From NCBI RefSeq assembly GCF_017599385.1, contig NZ_JAGFPK010000002.1, forward strand, positions 806,001-870,000: a DNA stretch of 64,000 bases, written 5' to 3'. The stretch comes from Ciceribacter sp. L1K22. Its GTDB lineage: Bacteria; Pseudomonadota; Alphaproteobacteria; Rhizobiales; Rhizobiaceae. Positions 35,198 to 42,858 of the stretch are shown here, one piece after another (positions within the stretch are counted from its first letter, which is position 1; each line of letters starts with the position of its first letter). The notes under the pieces were generated by a model that was given only the letters and a program-made list of their open reading frames with translations, made no database searches and was not told where the DNA came from. Both the position numbers and the translations under genes were made by a program.

Positions 35198-36151
35198 ATG
35201 CACAATTATCTCGACTTCGAAAAACCCATCTCCGACCTCGAGGGGAAAATCCGCGAACTGAAAAAGCTCGCGAGCGAAGACGAAAGCATCGACACCTCCG
35301 AAGAAATCACGCGTCTCGAAACCCGTGTGCGCGAGGCGACCGAGGAAATCTATTCCAAGCTGAACGCCTGGCAGAAGACGCAGGTCGCGCGTCACCCGCA
35401 GCGCCCGCACTTCATCGACTATTCAACGCGACTCTTCACGGAATTCACACCGATTGCGGGCGACCGGAAGTTTGCCGAGGACGCCGCCATCCAGGCGGGA
35501 CTTGCGCGTTTCAACGGACAGCCGGTGGTGTTGATCGGCCAGGAGAAGGGCTCCGACACGAAGACCCGCCTGAAGCACAATTTCGGCAGTCCACGTCCGG
35601 AAGGCTACCGCAAGGCCATTCGCGTCATGGAAATGGCCGATCGTTTCGGCTTGCCTGTGATCACGCTTGTCGATACGGCCGGCGCCTATCCAGGTGTTGG
35701 CGCGGAAGAGCGCGGCCAGGCGGAAGCGATCGCCCGCTCGACAGAGATGTGCCTCAGCCTGCGTGTTCCGATCATTTCCGTCGTCATCGGCGAAGGCGGC
35801 TCCGGGGGAGCGATCGCGATTGCGACCGGCAACCGCGTCTACATGCTGGAGCATGCGATCTACTCGGTCATCTCACCAGAGGGTGCGGCATCGATCCTGT
35901 GGCGCGATTCAACACGTGCACGTGAGGCAGCCACGAACATGAAGATCACCTCAGAGGACCTGAAGTCGATGAACGTCATCGACGGCATCATCCCGGAGCC
36001 GATTGGCGGTGCGCACCGCGATCCGGAAGCGGTCATCGACCGGACCGGCGAGGTCATCGCAGGTGCTCTTAAGGAGCTCTCCGCAATTGACGGAATGAAA
36101 CTGCGAAATGACCGCCGGCAGAAGTTCCTGGACATTGGACGGAACCTCTGA
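35198..36151 (+). CDS. accA: Acetyl-CoA carboxylase carboxyltransferase subunit alpha
   Basis: 317 residues. The protein carries the family motifs [45 protein letters not shown] and [22 protein letters not shown], and the oxyanion-hole glycines in [12 protein letters not shown]. With AccD it transfers carboxyl from biotin to acetyl-CoA for fatty-acid synthesis. accD is not in the window. It starts 63 bases after xerD and may share a transcript. Confidence 0.97.
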   Translation: MHNYLDFEKPISDLEGKIRELKKLASEDESIDTSEEITRLETRVREATEEIYSKLNAWQKTQVARHPQRPHFIDYSTRLFTEFTPIAGDRKFAEDAAIQAGLARFNGQPVVLIGQEKGSDTKTRLKHNFGSPRPEGYRKAIRVMEMADRFGLPVITLVDTAGAYPGVGAEERGQAEAIARSTEMCLSLRVPIISVVIGEGGSGGAIAIATGNRVYMLEHAIYSVISPEGAASILWRDSTRAREAATNMKITSEDLKSMNVIDGIIPEPIGGAHRDPEAVIDRTGEVIAGALKELSAIDGMKLRNDRRQKFLDIGRNL

Positions 36152-36329
36152 TCGACAAGCTCAAGGTCGCCACATTCCTGCTCATTTCACGGGATAGTTG
36201 ACGCAAATGTGTCCGAAGCTGGGCTGCCTTGGTTAATGATTTCTGCAGAAACCGCTCCTAATGTAGCGACAAGACACTTTGGAATGCCACTGAAGTTTGC
36301 GTAACACTGCCTGAACCGAGCATTTCTTC

Positions 36330-37718
36330 ATGCGCTGGAAAACCTCCGCAATCCTATTGACAGCAGCCCTGGCGCTTGCCGCGTGCAATGCGAGCGAAAC
36401 GCTAGAGAGCGTCGACGTGAGCAAGGTGCAGGACAAGGACGATCATCCGCTGTCGCCTGCAATCCTTGCCGACATTCGCGCACGGGGTATGGACCGCAAT
36501 TCGCCGATCATGATCCGGATTCTCAAGGAAGAAGGCGTTCTTGAGATATGGAAGGCGAGACGCGATAACCGGTTTGAGAAGCTGAAGGAATACCAGATAT
36601 GCGCCTGGTCGGGCCGCCTTGGGCCGAAGGTCAAGGAAGGCGACAGACAGGCACCGGAAGGCTTCTACTCACTGTCGCCGTATCACCTTAATCCGCGGTC
36701 CAGCTATTACCTTGCGATCAATACCGGCTTCCCGAACCGGTTCGATGCAGCAAATCGTCGAACGGGATCGAACCTGATGATCCATGGCGCGTGTTCGTCG
36801 TCGGGTTGTTATTCGATGACGGATGCACAGATCCTCGAGATCTATGCTTTCGCCCGTGACGCTTTCAAGGGCGGGCAACAGACGATTCAGCTTCAGGCTT
36901 TGCCCTTCCGCATGACAGCCGAAAACATGGCCCGTCACCGGCTGAGCGAACATAACGAATTCTGGAAGATGCTGAAGGTCGGATACGACCAGTTCGAGAT
37001 TACGAAGCGCCCGCCGGAGGTAAATGTCTGCGAGAAGAAATACGTCTTCAATCAGCAGCCGGAAGGCAACGCCAAGTTCAACCCCACAGGCGCCTGTCCG
37101 CCGATGAGCACGCCTCCGGCACTTGCCTCGGCGATGAAGTCCTACGAACTCGCCTATGCCAAGGATTACGGCAAGGCAATGAAGAAGTATGACGGGAAGA
37201 TCTGGTATGACCCGACCGAAGCCGAACGCAAGGCGTTGGTGGCAAAGCAGCGGAAAGCCAATGATCTGGCTTATGCCCCCACCGGTTCGGCGCTCAAGGC
37301 CGGCAAGCTGCTGAGCATAGAGGAATTCGAAAAGGCTGCGATGGCGAAGGCGGAAGCAGCCAAGGCCGCCGAAGAAGCACGGCAAGCGGCGGCCGTGCAG
37401 CCGAGCGCCGCGCAAGCCGCTTCGGTTCCCGTGCCTACTCCCAATCCTGTCAAATCCGAGACAGCCGCCGCGCCACAGCCGCCGAAGAAATCATTCTGGA
37501 ACATCTTCGGAAGCGGTCGCCAGCAGGCTGCGGAACCTGCCCCTCAGCCTGCGGCTCCTGCGTCCGCCGCGCAGGCCTCGCCGCAATCCCGGCAACAGGA
37601 TCAAACGCCCCAGGCGGTATCCGGCGTAGCAGTACCACAGCCAAATCCGACAACAACTCCCGAGAACCTTCAGACTGCGGCGAAGAAACCGTTCTGGAAG
37701 TTCTGGGTGACCCAATGA
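36330..37718 (+). CDS. L,D-transpeptidase family (YafK-like) lipoprotein
   Basis: 462 residues. A signal peptide with lipobox A-A-C (Cys19) suggests an outer- or inner-membrane lipoprotein. Residues 50-220 form the YkuD-like L,D-transpeptidase fold with His152 and the nucleophile Cys160 in MIHGACSSSGC; the usual arginine two residues after the Cys is Ser/Met here (SGCYSM), as in YafK-type enzymes. The C-terminal 150 residues are Ala/Pro/Gln-rich and probably disordered. Likely role is peptidoglycan or lipoprotein cross-linking/cleavage. Overlaps the next gene by 4 bases (ATGA). Confidence 0.85.
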   Translation: MRWKTSAILLTAALALAACNASETLESVDVSKVQDKDDHPLSPAILADIRARGMDRNSPIMIRILKEEGVLEIWKARRDNRFEKLKEYQICAWSGRLGPKVKEGDRQAPEGFYSLSPYHLNPRSSYYLAINTGFPNRFDAANRRTGSNLMIHGACSSSGCYSMTDAQILEIYAFARDAFKGGQQTIQLQALPFRMTAENMARHRLSEHNEFWKMLKVGYDQFEITKRPPEVNVCEKKYVFNQQPEGNAKFNPTGACPPMSTPPALASAMKSYELAYAKDYGKAMKKYDGKIWYDPTEAERKALVAKQRKANDLAYAPTGSALKAGKLLSIEEFEKAAMAKAEAAKAAEEARQAAAVQPSAAQAASVPVPTPNPVKSETAAAPQPPKKSFWNIFGSGRQQAAEPAPQPAAPASAAQASPQSRQQDQTPQAVSGVAVPQPNPTTTPENLQTAAKKPFWKFWVTQ

Positions 37719-37975
37719 CGGACGGAACCACCACGGTCTATGATCTTAGAGGCCTGAAGTGCCCTCTTCCGGTCCTGAAGACCAAACGCCGCCTTGCCCG
37801 GATGGCGGACGGTGAACTTCTGACAGTGGAAACGTCCGACCCGCTGGCGGTAATAGACATTCCCCATTTCTGTCGGGAACATGGACACTCACTGGTACAA
37901 AAAATTACGACCGAGGGTGGCCATCGCTTCACCATCCGGCGGGGGATGAACCCGCATCAAGAAATCAGAACTTGA
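37715..37975 (+). CDS. TusA-type sulfurtransferase
   Basis: 86 residues. The family signature is LRGLKCPLPVLKTK: the Cys-Pro-x-Pro motif carries persulfide sulfur for 2-thiouridine or cofactor synthesis. The rest (VETSDPLAVIDIPHFCREHGH) matches the TusA fold. It overlaps the L,D-transpeptidase gene by 4 bases and the convergent cobW-type gene by 11 bases. No other sulfur-relay genes (TusBCD) are nearby, so the actual partner is unknown. Confidence 0.88.
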   Translation: MTDGTTTVYDLRGLKCPLPVLKTKRRLARMADGELLTVETSDPLAVIDIPHFCREHGHSLVQKITTEGGHRFTIRRGMNPHQEIRT

Positions 37976-39107
37976 AACCGGCTACGGCGAGCGGATTGTC
38001 TTCCAACGCCGCACGGTCAGGACGGTCGATGACCGGTTTGCCGACAAACGCATCAAAGAGATCCCGGACGTAGGCCTCTTCCAGACCATCGGTGATGAGG
38101 ACCAGGCGTGTCCGTCGATCGGCCGGGTCAGGCCAAGCGTCGAGACGCTCCGGCCTGTGAAACACGGATTGAACGCCGTGCAGCACCAGCGGTCTTTCCG
38201 GATTGTCCGACAGCGCCACGACCGCCTTCATGCGCAGGATCTTCTCCCCATGCGTCGAGCGGAGCAGGTCTATGAACATCTCCAACGCTTTCGGATCGAT
38301 CGGCCTATCATGCATCAGCGAATAGGACCGGATCGTATCACCATGGCGATTGATATCGTGATCGTGATCATGCTCGTGATGACCGTGGTCATGATCATGA
38401 TGGTGATGCCCACGATGGCCGTGATCATGAGCCGCTTCATCCTTCAGCCAGCGTCCGACATCTGCCGTCTTGGTCGCGGGATCGTAGAGACCATTCTCGA
38501 AAAGGTCGACTCGACCGGCAGCCTCACCGTCGGCATCGACGAGCAATGCCTTGGGATTGAGCGCCTTGAGGCGAGTGCGAAGTGCGTCGACAGACGCTCC
38601 ATCTGACATCGACAGTTTCGACAACACAATCTTGTCCGCCACAGCGACCTGTTTCAGCGCTTCGGGATAGCGCTCGATCGTGGCCAGACCGTTGACGCCG
38701 TCAACGACGGTGACCACGCCTTCAAGCTCGAAGCTTTCCGCAATGACTGGGTGTCCCATGACCGACTGCATGACGGGGGCCGGATCGGCAAGCCCCGTTG
38801 TTTCGACCACTACGCGTGACAGCGTCCGCATGCCGCCGGTCTGGATCGTGTCCATGATCATCGCCAGCGTATCGACAAGCGTCCCACGGATCGTGCAGCA
38901 GAGGCAGCCGTCGGAGAGTTCGATAATGCTGTCATCGGACGCCGTGACCAAAAGATGATCGATGCCGACCTCACCAAACTCGTTGATGATGATCGCGGCA
39001 TCGTTCATCGCTGGATCCTTCAGCACCCGGTTGAGCAGCGTCGATTTTCCGGCCCCCAGGAAACCCGTTATGATCGACACCGCCAGTCGGTCGCGTCTTG
39101 GAGCCAT
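37965..39107 (-). CDS. CobW-family (COG0523) GTPase, metal chaperone
   Basis: 380 residues. P-loop GFLGAGKS (15-22), the metal-binding CxCC motif C68-L-C70-C71 in SDGCLCCTIRG, the GTPase motif and a CobW C-terminal domain (285-380). Between them lies a histidine/aspartate-rich stretch at about 218-245 (HDHGHRGHHHHDHDHGHHEH), a typical zinc/metal-storing loop. COG0523 proteins deliver zinc, cobalt or other metals. No Zur or other metal operator was seen upstream; it follows the D,D-carboxypeptidase by 18 bases and is likely in its operon. Overlaps tusA by 11 bases. Confidence 0.9.
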   Translation of the reverse strand: MAPRRDRLAVSIITGFLGAGKSTLLNRVLKDPAMNDAAIIINEFGEVGIDHLLVTASDDSIIELSDGCLCCTIRGTLVDTLAMIMDTIQTGGMRTLSRVVVETTGLADPAPVMQSVMGHPVIAESFELEGVVTVVDGVNGLATIERYPEALKQVAVADKIVLSKLSMSDGASVDALRTRLKALNPKALLVDADGEAAGRVDLFENGLYDPATKTADVGRWLKDEAAHDHGHRGHHHHDHDHGHHEHDHDHDINRHGDTIRSYSLMHDRPIDPKALEMFIDLLRSTHGEKILRMKAVVALSDNPERPLVLHGVQSVFHRPERLDAWPDPADRRTRLVLITDGLEEAYVRDLFDAFVGKPVIDRPDRAALEDNPLAVAGFKF

Positions 39108-39125
39108 CGTAGAAGTCCTTTTGGA

Positions 39126-40247
39126 TCAGAATGAGGGGCGCGGGATCGGGATCGGGATATTCGCCAGTTCCGGCGCCCCACCGGATTTTCCGCCCTTCGT
39201 ATCCACCACTTCCGTGCCCGGCAAGAGGCCGGCAAACACGTAATTGGGCTCGCGGGCCATCTCGCGAATATAGGGTGAGAACATCTTCATTCGCCCCGCT
39301 TCATCGCGGCCTTCGCTACGAACCTGACGCGCCTGTGGATTGCAGATTTGCGCGCTGACATCGGCGACGGTTTCACGCCCCTCGCCATAGGGTGCCAGCG
39401 CGTCAATACGAACGCCTGTCGATGGCGCGGTGGTGAGGCCCTTTTGCAGGAGATCGGCCGATCGGTCCGCTCGAGCGCCGAGACTGTCGGCCCCAAGCAC
39501 GATCGAAACAACCGTTCGGCCATTGCGCGTTGCCGAGGATATCTGATTGAAACCGGAAGCGCAGATATATCCCGTTTTCATGCCGTCGGCACCATCAAAA
39601 CGGCCGATCAGCAGATTGTAGTTCGGGTAGCTCTTCTTTCCGGTCGTGATGCCCTCAAGCGAGAAGTAGCCCGCATATTCCGGAAATTCACGCCGAAGTG
39701 CCAGCGTCAGCACAGCCAGATCCCGGGCCGTGGTATACTGGCCCTTGCCTGGCAATCCATGAGGATTGATAAACCGCGACGACGACATGCCGAGCCTGGC
39801 CGCCTCGGCGTTCATCCGCGCCACGAACCCGTCCAACGAGCCGCCGACGGCTTCGGCAACGGCGACCGAGACATCGTTCGCCGACTTGACCATCATGATC
39901 TTCAGGGCGCTGTCGAGCGTCATCTTCGCGCCGGGCTTGAAATACATCTTGCTTGCCGGTTCCGCTGCCGCGCGCTGGCTCATGGTCACGATCGTGTCGG
40001 TCGAGACTTCACCGGCCCGTATCGCACGGAAGACCGTGTATACCGACATGAGCTTGGTGAGCGACGCCGGATACCATTTGCGGAAAGCTTCCTCGTGTTC
40101 CAGCACACGGCCGGAGCCGACATCCACCAGCATCACCGGATTGGCATTTGCGTGTGCGGCGGTCCCCGCGACGAGCGCAGGCAAAAGGGCGATTATGATG
40201 CCGATTCTCTTGAGATCGGCCAACAGCCCGTTGTTCGGCCTCTGCAC
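39126..40247 (-). CDS. D-alanyl-D-alanine carboxypeptidase (penicillin-binding protein, DacF/PBP5-type)
   Basis: 373 residues, exported by a signal peptide (about residues 13-34, VAGTAAHANA). The three active-site motifs of class C serine peptidases are S62-L-T-K65, S122-A-N124 and K-T-G near 220 (GADGMKTGY). It trims the terminal D-Ala of peptidoglycan stem peptides. A C-terminal domain of about 110 residues ends in a proline-rich IPIPIPRP tail rather than a clear amphipathic anchor. First of two genes with the CobW-type GTPase; divergent from the M20 amidohydrolase by about 140 bases. Confidence 0.93.
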   Translation of the reverse strand: MQRPNNGLLADLKRIGIIIALLPALVAGTAAHANANPVMLVDVGSGRVLEHEEAFRKWYPASLTKLMSVYTVFRAIRAGEVSTDTIVTMSQRAAAEPASKMYFKPGAKMTLDSALKIMMVKSANDVSVAVAEAVGGSLDGFVARMNAEAARLGMSSSRFINPHGLPGKGQYTTARDLAVLTLALRREFPEYAGYFSLEGITTGKKSYPNYNLLIGRFDGADGMKTGYICASGFNQISSATRNGRTVVSIVLGADSLGARADRSADLLQKGLTTAPSTGVRIDALAPYGEGRETVADVSAQICNPQARQVRSEGRDEAGRMKMFSPYIREMAREPNYVFAGLLPGTEVVDTKGGKSGGAPELANIPIPIPRPSF

Positions 40248-40386
40248 GATTAACCCTCCGTCGTCTGGATATGCCTCGTAATGTCGGATTATTTGTCCTA
40301 GATAGTCAACCTATCGCAAAGCAGGTCGAATGCGTCAAATATGCGGCTGGTTCAAACCCGGTCCGCCATAAAACAGGATTGTGATC

Positions 40387-41550
40387 ATGCCGATACTGAA
40401 TCGCGCCGCGGAATTGCAACGGGAAGTCACGGAGTGGCGCCGGCACCTGCACGCGAATCCGGAAATTCTCTACGAGGTCGAGCAAACGGCAGCCTTCGTC
40501 GCCCAGAAACTAAAAGAATTCGGCGTAGACGAGGTAGTCACCGGTCTCGGCCGCACGGGTGTTGTCGGGGTCATCAAGGGACGTGGAGAAAGCAATCGCG
40601 CCATTGGGCTGCGGGCTGACATGGACGCGCTTCCATTGGAGGAAATCAGTGGCAAACCATGGGCGTCGCAATCGCCCGGAAAGATGCACGCCTGCGGTCA
40701 TGACGGCCACACGGCTATGCTGCTGGGTGCTACGAAATACCTCTGCGAAACACGCAACTTCAACGGCTCGGTGGTCGTCATCTTCCAACCGGCAGAGGAG
40801 GGTGGTCGCGGCGCGCTGGCCATGGTCGAGGATGGCCTGATGGATCGCTTCGGCATTCAGGAAGTCTATGGCATGCACAACATGCCTGGAAAGAATCTCG
40901 GAAGCTTCGCGATCCGCAAGGGCGGGATCATGGCGGCGCCCGACAAATTCTCCATTACCATCACGGGTCGCGGCGGACACGCGGCCGAACCGCACAATAC
41001 GGCCGACACGATCGTGATCGGCGCGCAGATCGTCAACGCGCTTCAGGTGATCGCCGCACGCAATGCCAATCCACTGCGTTCGGTTGTTGTCTCCGTCACC
41101 CAGTTCCATGCCGGGACGACGCACAACATCATCCCTGAAGAGGCCATAATCACAGGTACGGTCAGGTCGCTCGACGAAGGCGTTCGTGATCTCGCCGAGC
41201 GCCGAATCCGCGAAATCGCCGAAGGCATCGCTGCCGCGCACGACGCGAGGATCGCCTATGACTACGAACGGGCGTGCCCGGTCACCGTCAACCACGCGGC
41301 CGAGACCGAGCATGCAGCGCGGGCCGCGATTGATATTGCGGGCACAGCCAGCGTCGACACCGACGTGGACGCCTCAATGGCCGGCGAGGACTTCGCCTTC
41401 ATGTTGCAGTCGCGACCCGGCGCCTACATCATGATTGGCAATGGCGATACACCCGGCCTTCACAATCCAGCTTATGATTTCAACGACGAGGTCATCCCGT
41501 ACGGCATCTCATACTGGGTTCGCCTCGCCGAACAGCGTCTCACGGACTGA
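40387..41550 (+). CDS. M20-family amidohydrolase (aminoacylase/hippurate hydrolase-like)
   Basis: 387 residues. Metal and catalytic motifs of the M20D family: MHACGHDGHTAMLLG with the Cys and His ligands, FQPAEEGGRGA with the catalytic Glu, and AGEDFAFMLQSRPGAYIMIGNG at the end. The dimerisation domain sits between (about 190-300, GRGGHAAEPHN). These enzymes hydrolyse N-acyl amino acids or hippurate; the real substrate is unknown. Start ATG 40387 is two codons inside an open GTG start at 40381. It precedes the tRNA. Confidence 0.9.
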   Translation: MPILNRAAELQREVTEWRRHLHANPEILYEVEQTAAFVAQKLKEFGVDEVVTGLGRTGVVGVIKGRGESNRAIGLRADMDALPLEEISGKPWASQSPGKMHACGHDGHTAMLLGATKYLCETRNFNGSVVVIFQPAEEGGRGALAMVEDGLMDRFGIQEVYGMHNMPGKNLGSFAIRKGGIMAAPDKFSITITGRGGHAAEPHNTADTIVIGAQIVNALQVIAARNANPLRSVVVSVTQFHAGTTHNIIPEEAIITGTVRSLDEGVRDLAERRIREIAEGIAAAHDARIAYDYERACPVTVNHAAETEHAARAAIDIAGTASVDTDVDASMAGEDFAFMLQSRPGAYIMIGNGDTPGLHNPAYDFNDEVIPYGISYWVRLAEQRLTD

Positions 41551-41567
41551 CCATGCCGCTTTTTCGC

Positions 41568-41596
41568 TTGGCGAGTCGATTTCGCTTTTGTATGGG
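41568..41596 (+). promoter_or_regulatory. Likely promoter of tRNA-Arg
   Basis: TTGGCG (41568-41573), 17-base spacer, TATGGG (41591-41596), placed 11 bases before the tRNA 5' end. The -35 and -10 match consensus at four of six positions. Confidence 0.55.
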
Positions 41597-41607
41597 TGAA
41601 GCCGAGT

Positions 41608-41684
41608 GGTCCCGTAGCTCAGCAGGATAGAGCACCAGATTCCTAATCTGGGGGTCGCGCGTTCGAATCGCGCCGGGATCACCA
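41608..41684 (+). tRNA. tRNA-Arg (anticodon CCT)
   Basis: A 77-base cloverleaf. Acceptor GGTCCCG pairs with CGGGATC (with one G-U), followed by discriminator A and an encoded CCA. The anticodon stem is CCAGA/TCTGG, loop TTCCTAA, giving anticodon CCT, which reads AGG. The T arm is GCGCG-TTCGAAT-CGCGC. It lies between the amidohydrolase and topoisomerase IB. No terminator is evident. Confidence 0.95.
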
Positions 41685-41787
41685 TAGAACCTGTACCCCC
41701 ATCCACAACCTCACCAAGACGACCTTGGGAACCCGAACCTTGCCGGGACGTTGCTGCCGTTCCAGCATTCACCGGAATGAACGGGTC

Positions 41788-42858
41788 ATGGACAGCAAAC
41801 CAGGCGGAATTTCACAACCTCGGGCTTTGGCCCGGATCGGGCTCGTTTATGTCAGCGACGAAATGCCGGGCATCTCGAGGCAGCGGAAGGGCCGCGGTTT
41901 CTGCTATCGGCTGCCCGACGGCAGCCTATTGAGGGAGGAAACGCATCTCGAGCGCATCAGGAAACTGGGCCTACCGCCGGCCTATAAGAAGGTCTGGATT
42001 TGTCTAGACGAGAATGGTCACCTGCAGGCCACGGGTTTCGATGACGCGGGGCGGAAGCAATACCGCTATCATCCGGATTGGTCGGAGTGGCGAAGTCGAC
42101 AGAAATACGCAGATCTGCTGGCTTTTTCACGCGCACTGCCTCGCATCAGGCGGACAATACAACGTGATCTGGAAGCCAACTCAGGGGATGCGCGATTTCT
42201 ACTCGCGGCGCTCGTCGCACTCTTGGACGTTACACACCTTCGGGTGGGGAACCGGTCCTACACGCTGCAAAACGGCTCTTATGGAGCGACCACGCTGCTC
42301 AAGCGGCATTTCACCTTCACCGATGACGGCATACGCCTGAGCTTTCGAGCCAAAGGCGGCAAGCGGGTGCAACGAACACTCCGGCATCCCAAACTGCAAC
42401 GTATCCTGGAAGCGATCGCCGATCTGCCCGGACGCGAGTTCTTCGCGTGGAAGGACGATGATGGCGTTGCTCATCGTGTGGATTCCGGGCGCCTCAACGC
42501 CTATCTCACCGAAACGGCGGACTTGGATATCTCGGCGAAAACCTTCCGGACTTGGGGCGGGACGCTCGCGGCGCTCGATGCGGCCTGCGCGGCAATACGA
42601 CAGGGACGGAAACCCACGATACGGGAGATGTGCCAGGCGGCGTCAACGGAACTCTGCAACACAGCGACGATTTGCCGAAAGAGCTATGTCCATCCCGCAG
42701 TACTCGAACTCGCCGCAGCGGATCCGGGCGACGATATGCCTTGGTGGAACGGGGATGGTGCCACACCCGGCCTGCGGGTCAGCGAGCGGCGCCTAGCCGC
42801 CCTTCTCGCGTCAAAGGATGATGCGTCTAGGAGTGGCGGCCGTTCGAAGCAGGCGTGA
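41788..42858 (+). CDS. DNA topoisomerase IB
   Basis: 356 residues, poxvirus/bacterial type IB family. Catalytic residues are visible: Arg152 (THLRVGNRSY), Lys-rich RAKGGKR near 190, Arg254 (KTFRTWGGT) and the nucleophilic Tyr300 in CRKSYVHP. N-terminal domain about 1-110. It relaxes supercoils by transient 3'-phosphotyrosine nicking. This enzyme is not essential and patchily distributed, consistent with horizontal transfer; here it begins 104 bases after a tRNA gene. Start MDSKPG is chosen over a TTG at 41725. Overlaps the convergent P-type ATPase gene by 32 bases. Confidence 0.93.
   Translation: MDSKPGGISQPRALARIGLVYVSDEMPGISRQRKGRGFCYRLPDGSLLREETHLERIRKLGLPPAYKKVWICLDENGHLQATGFDDAGRKQYRYHPDWSEWRSRQKYADLLAFSRALPRIRRTIQRDLEANSGDARFLLAALVALLDVTHLRVGNRSYTLQNGSYGATTLLKRHFTFTDDGIRLSFRAKGGKRVQRTLRHPKLQRILEAIADLPGREFFAWKDDDGVAHRVDSGRLNAYLTETADLDISAKTFRTWGGTLAALDAACAAIRQGRKPTIREMCQAASTELCNTATICRKSYVHPAVLELAAADPGDDMPWWNGDGATPGLRVSERRLAALLASKDDASRSGGRSKQA

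Noticed and set aside
38340..38440. Repeated short DNA units (CATGATCATGATG-like)
   Set aside because: They encode the histidine-rich loop of the CobW protein; not a regulatory repeat.
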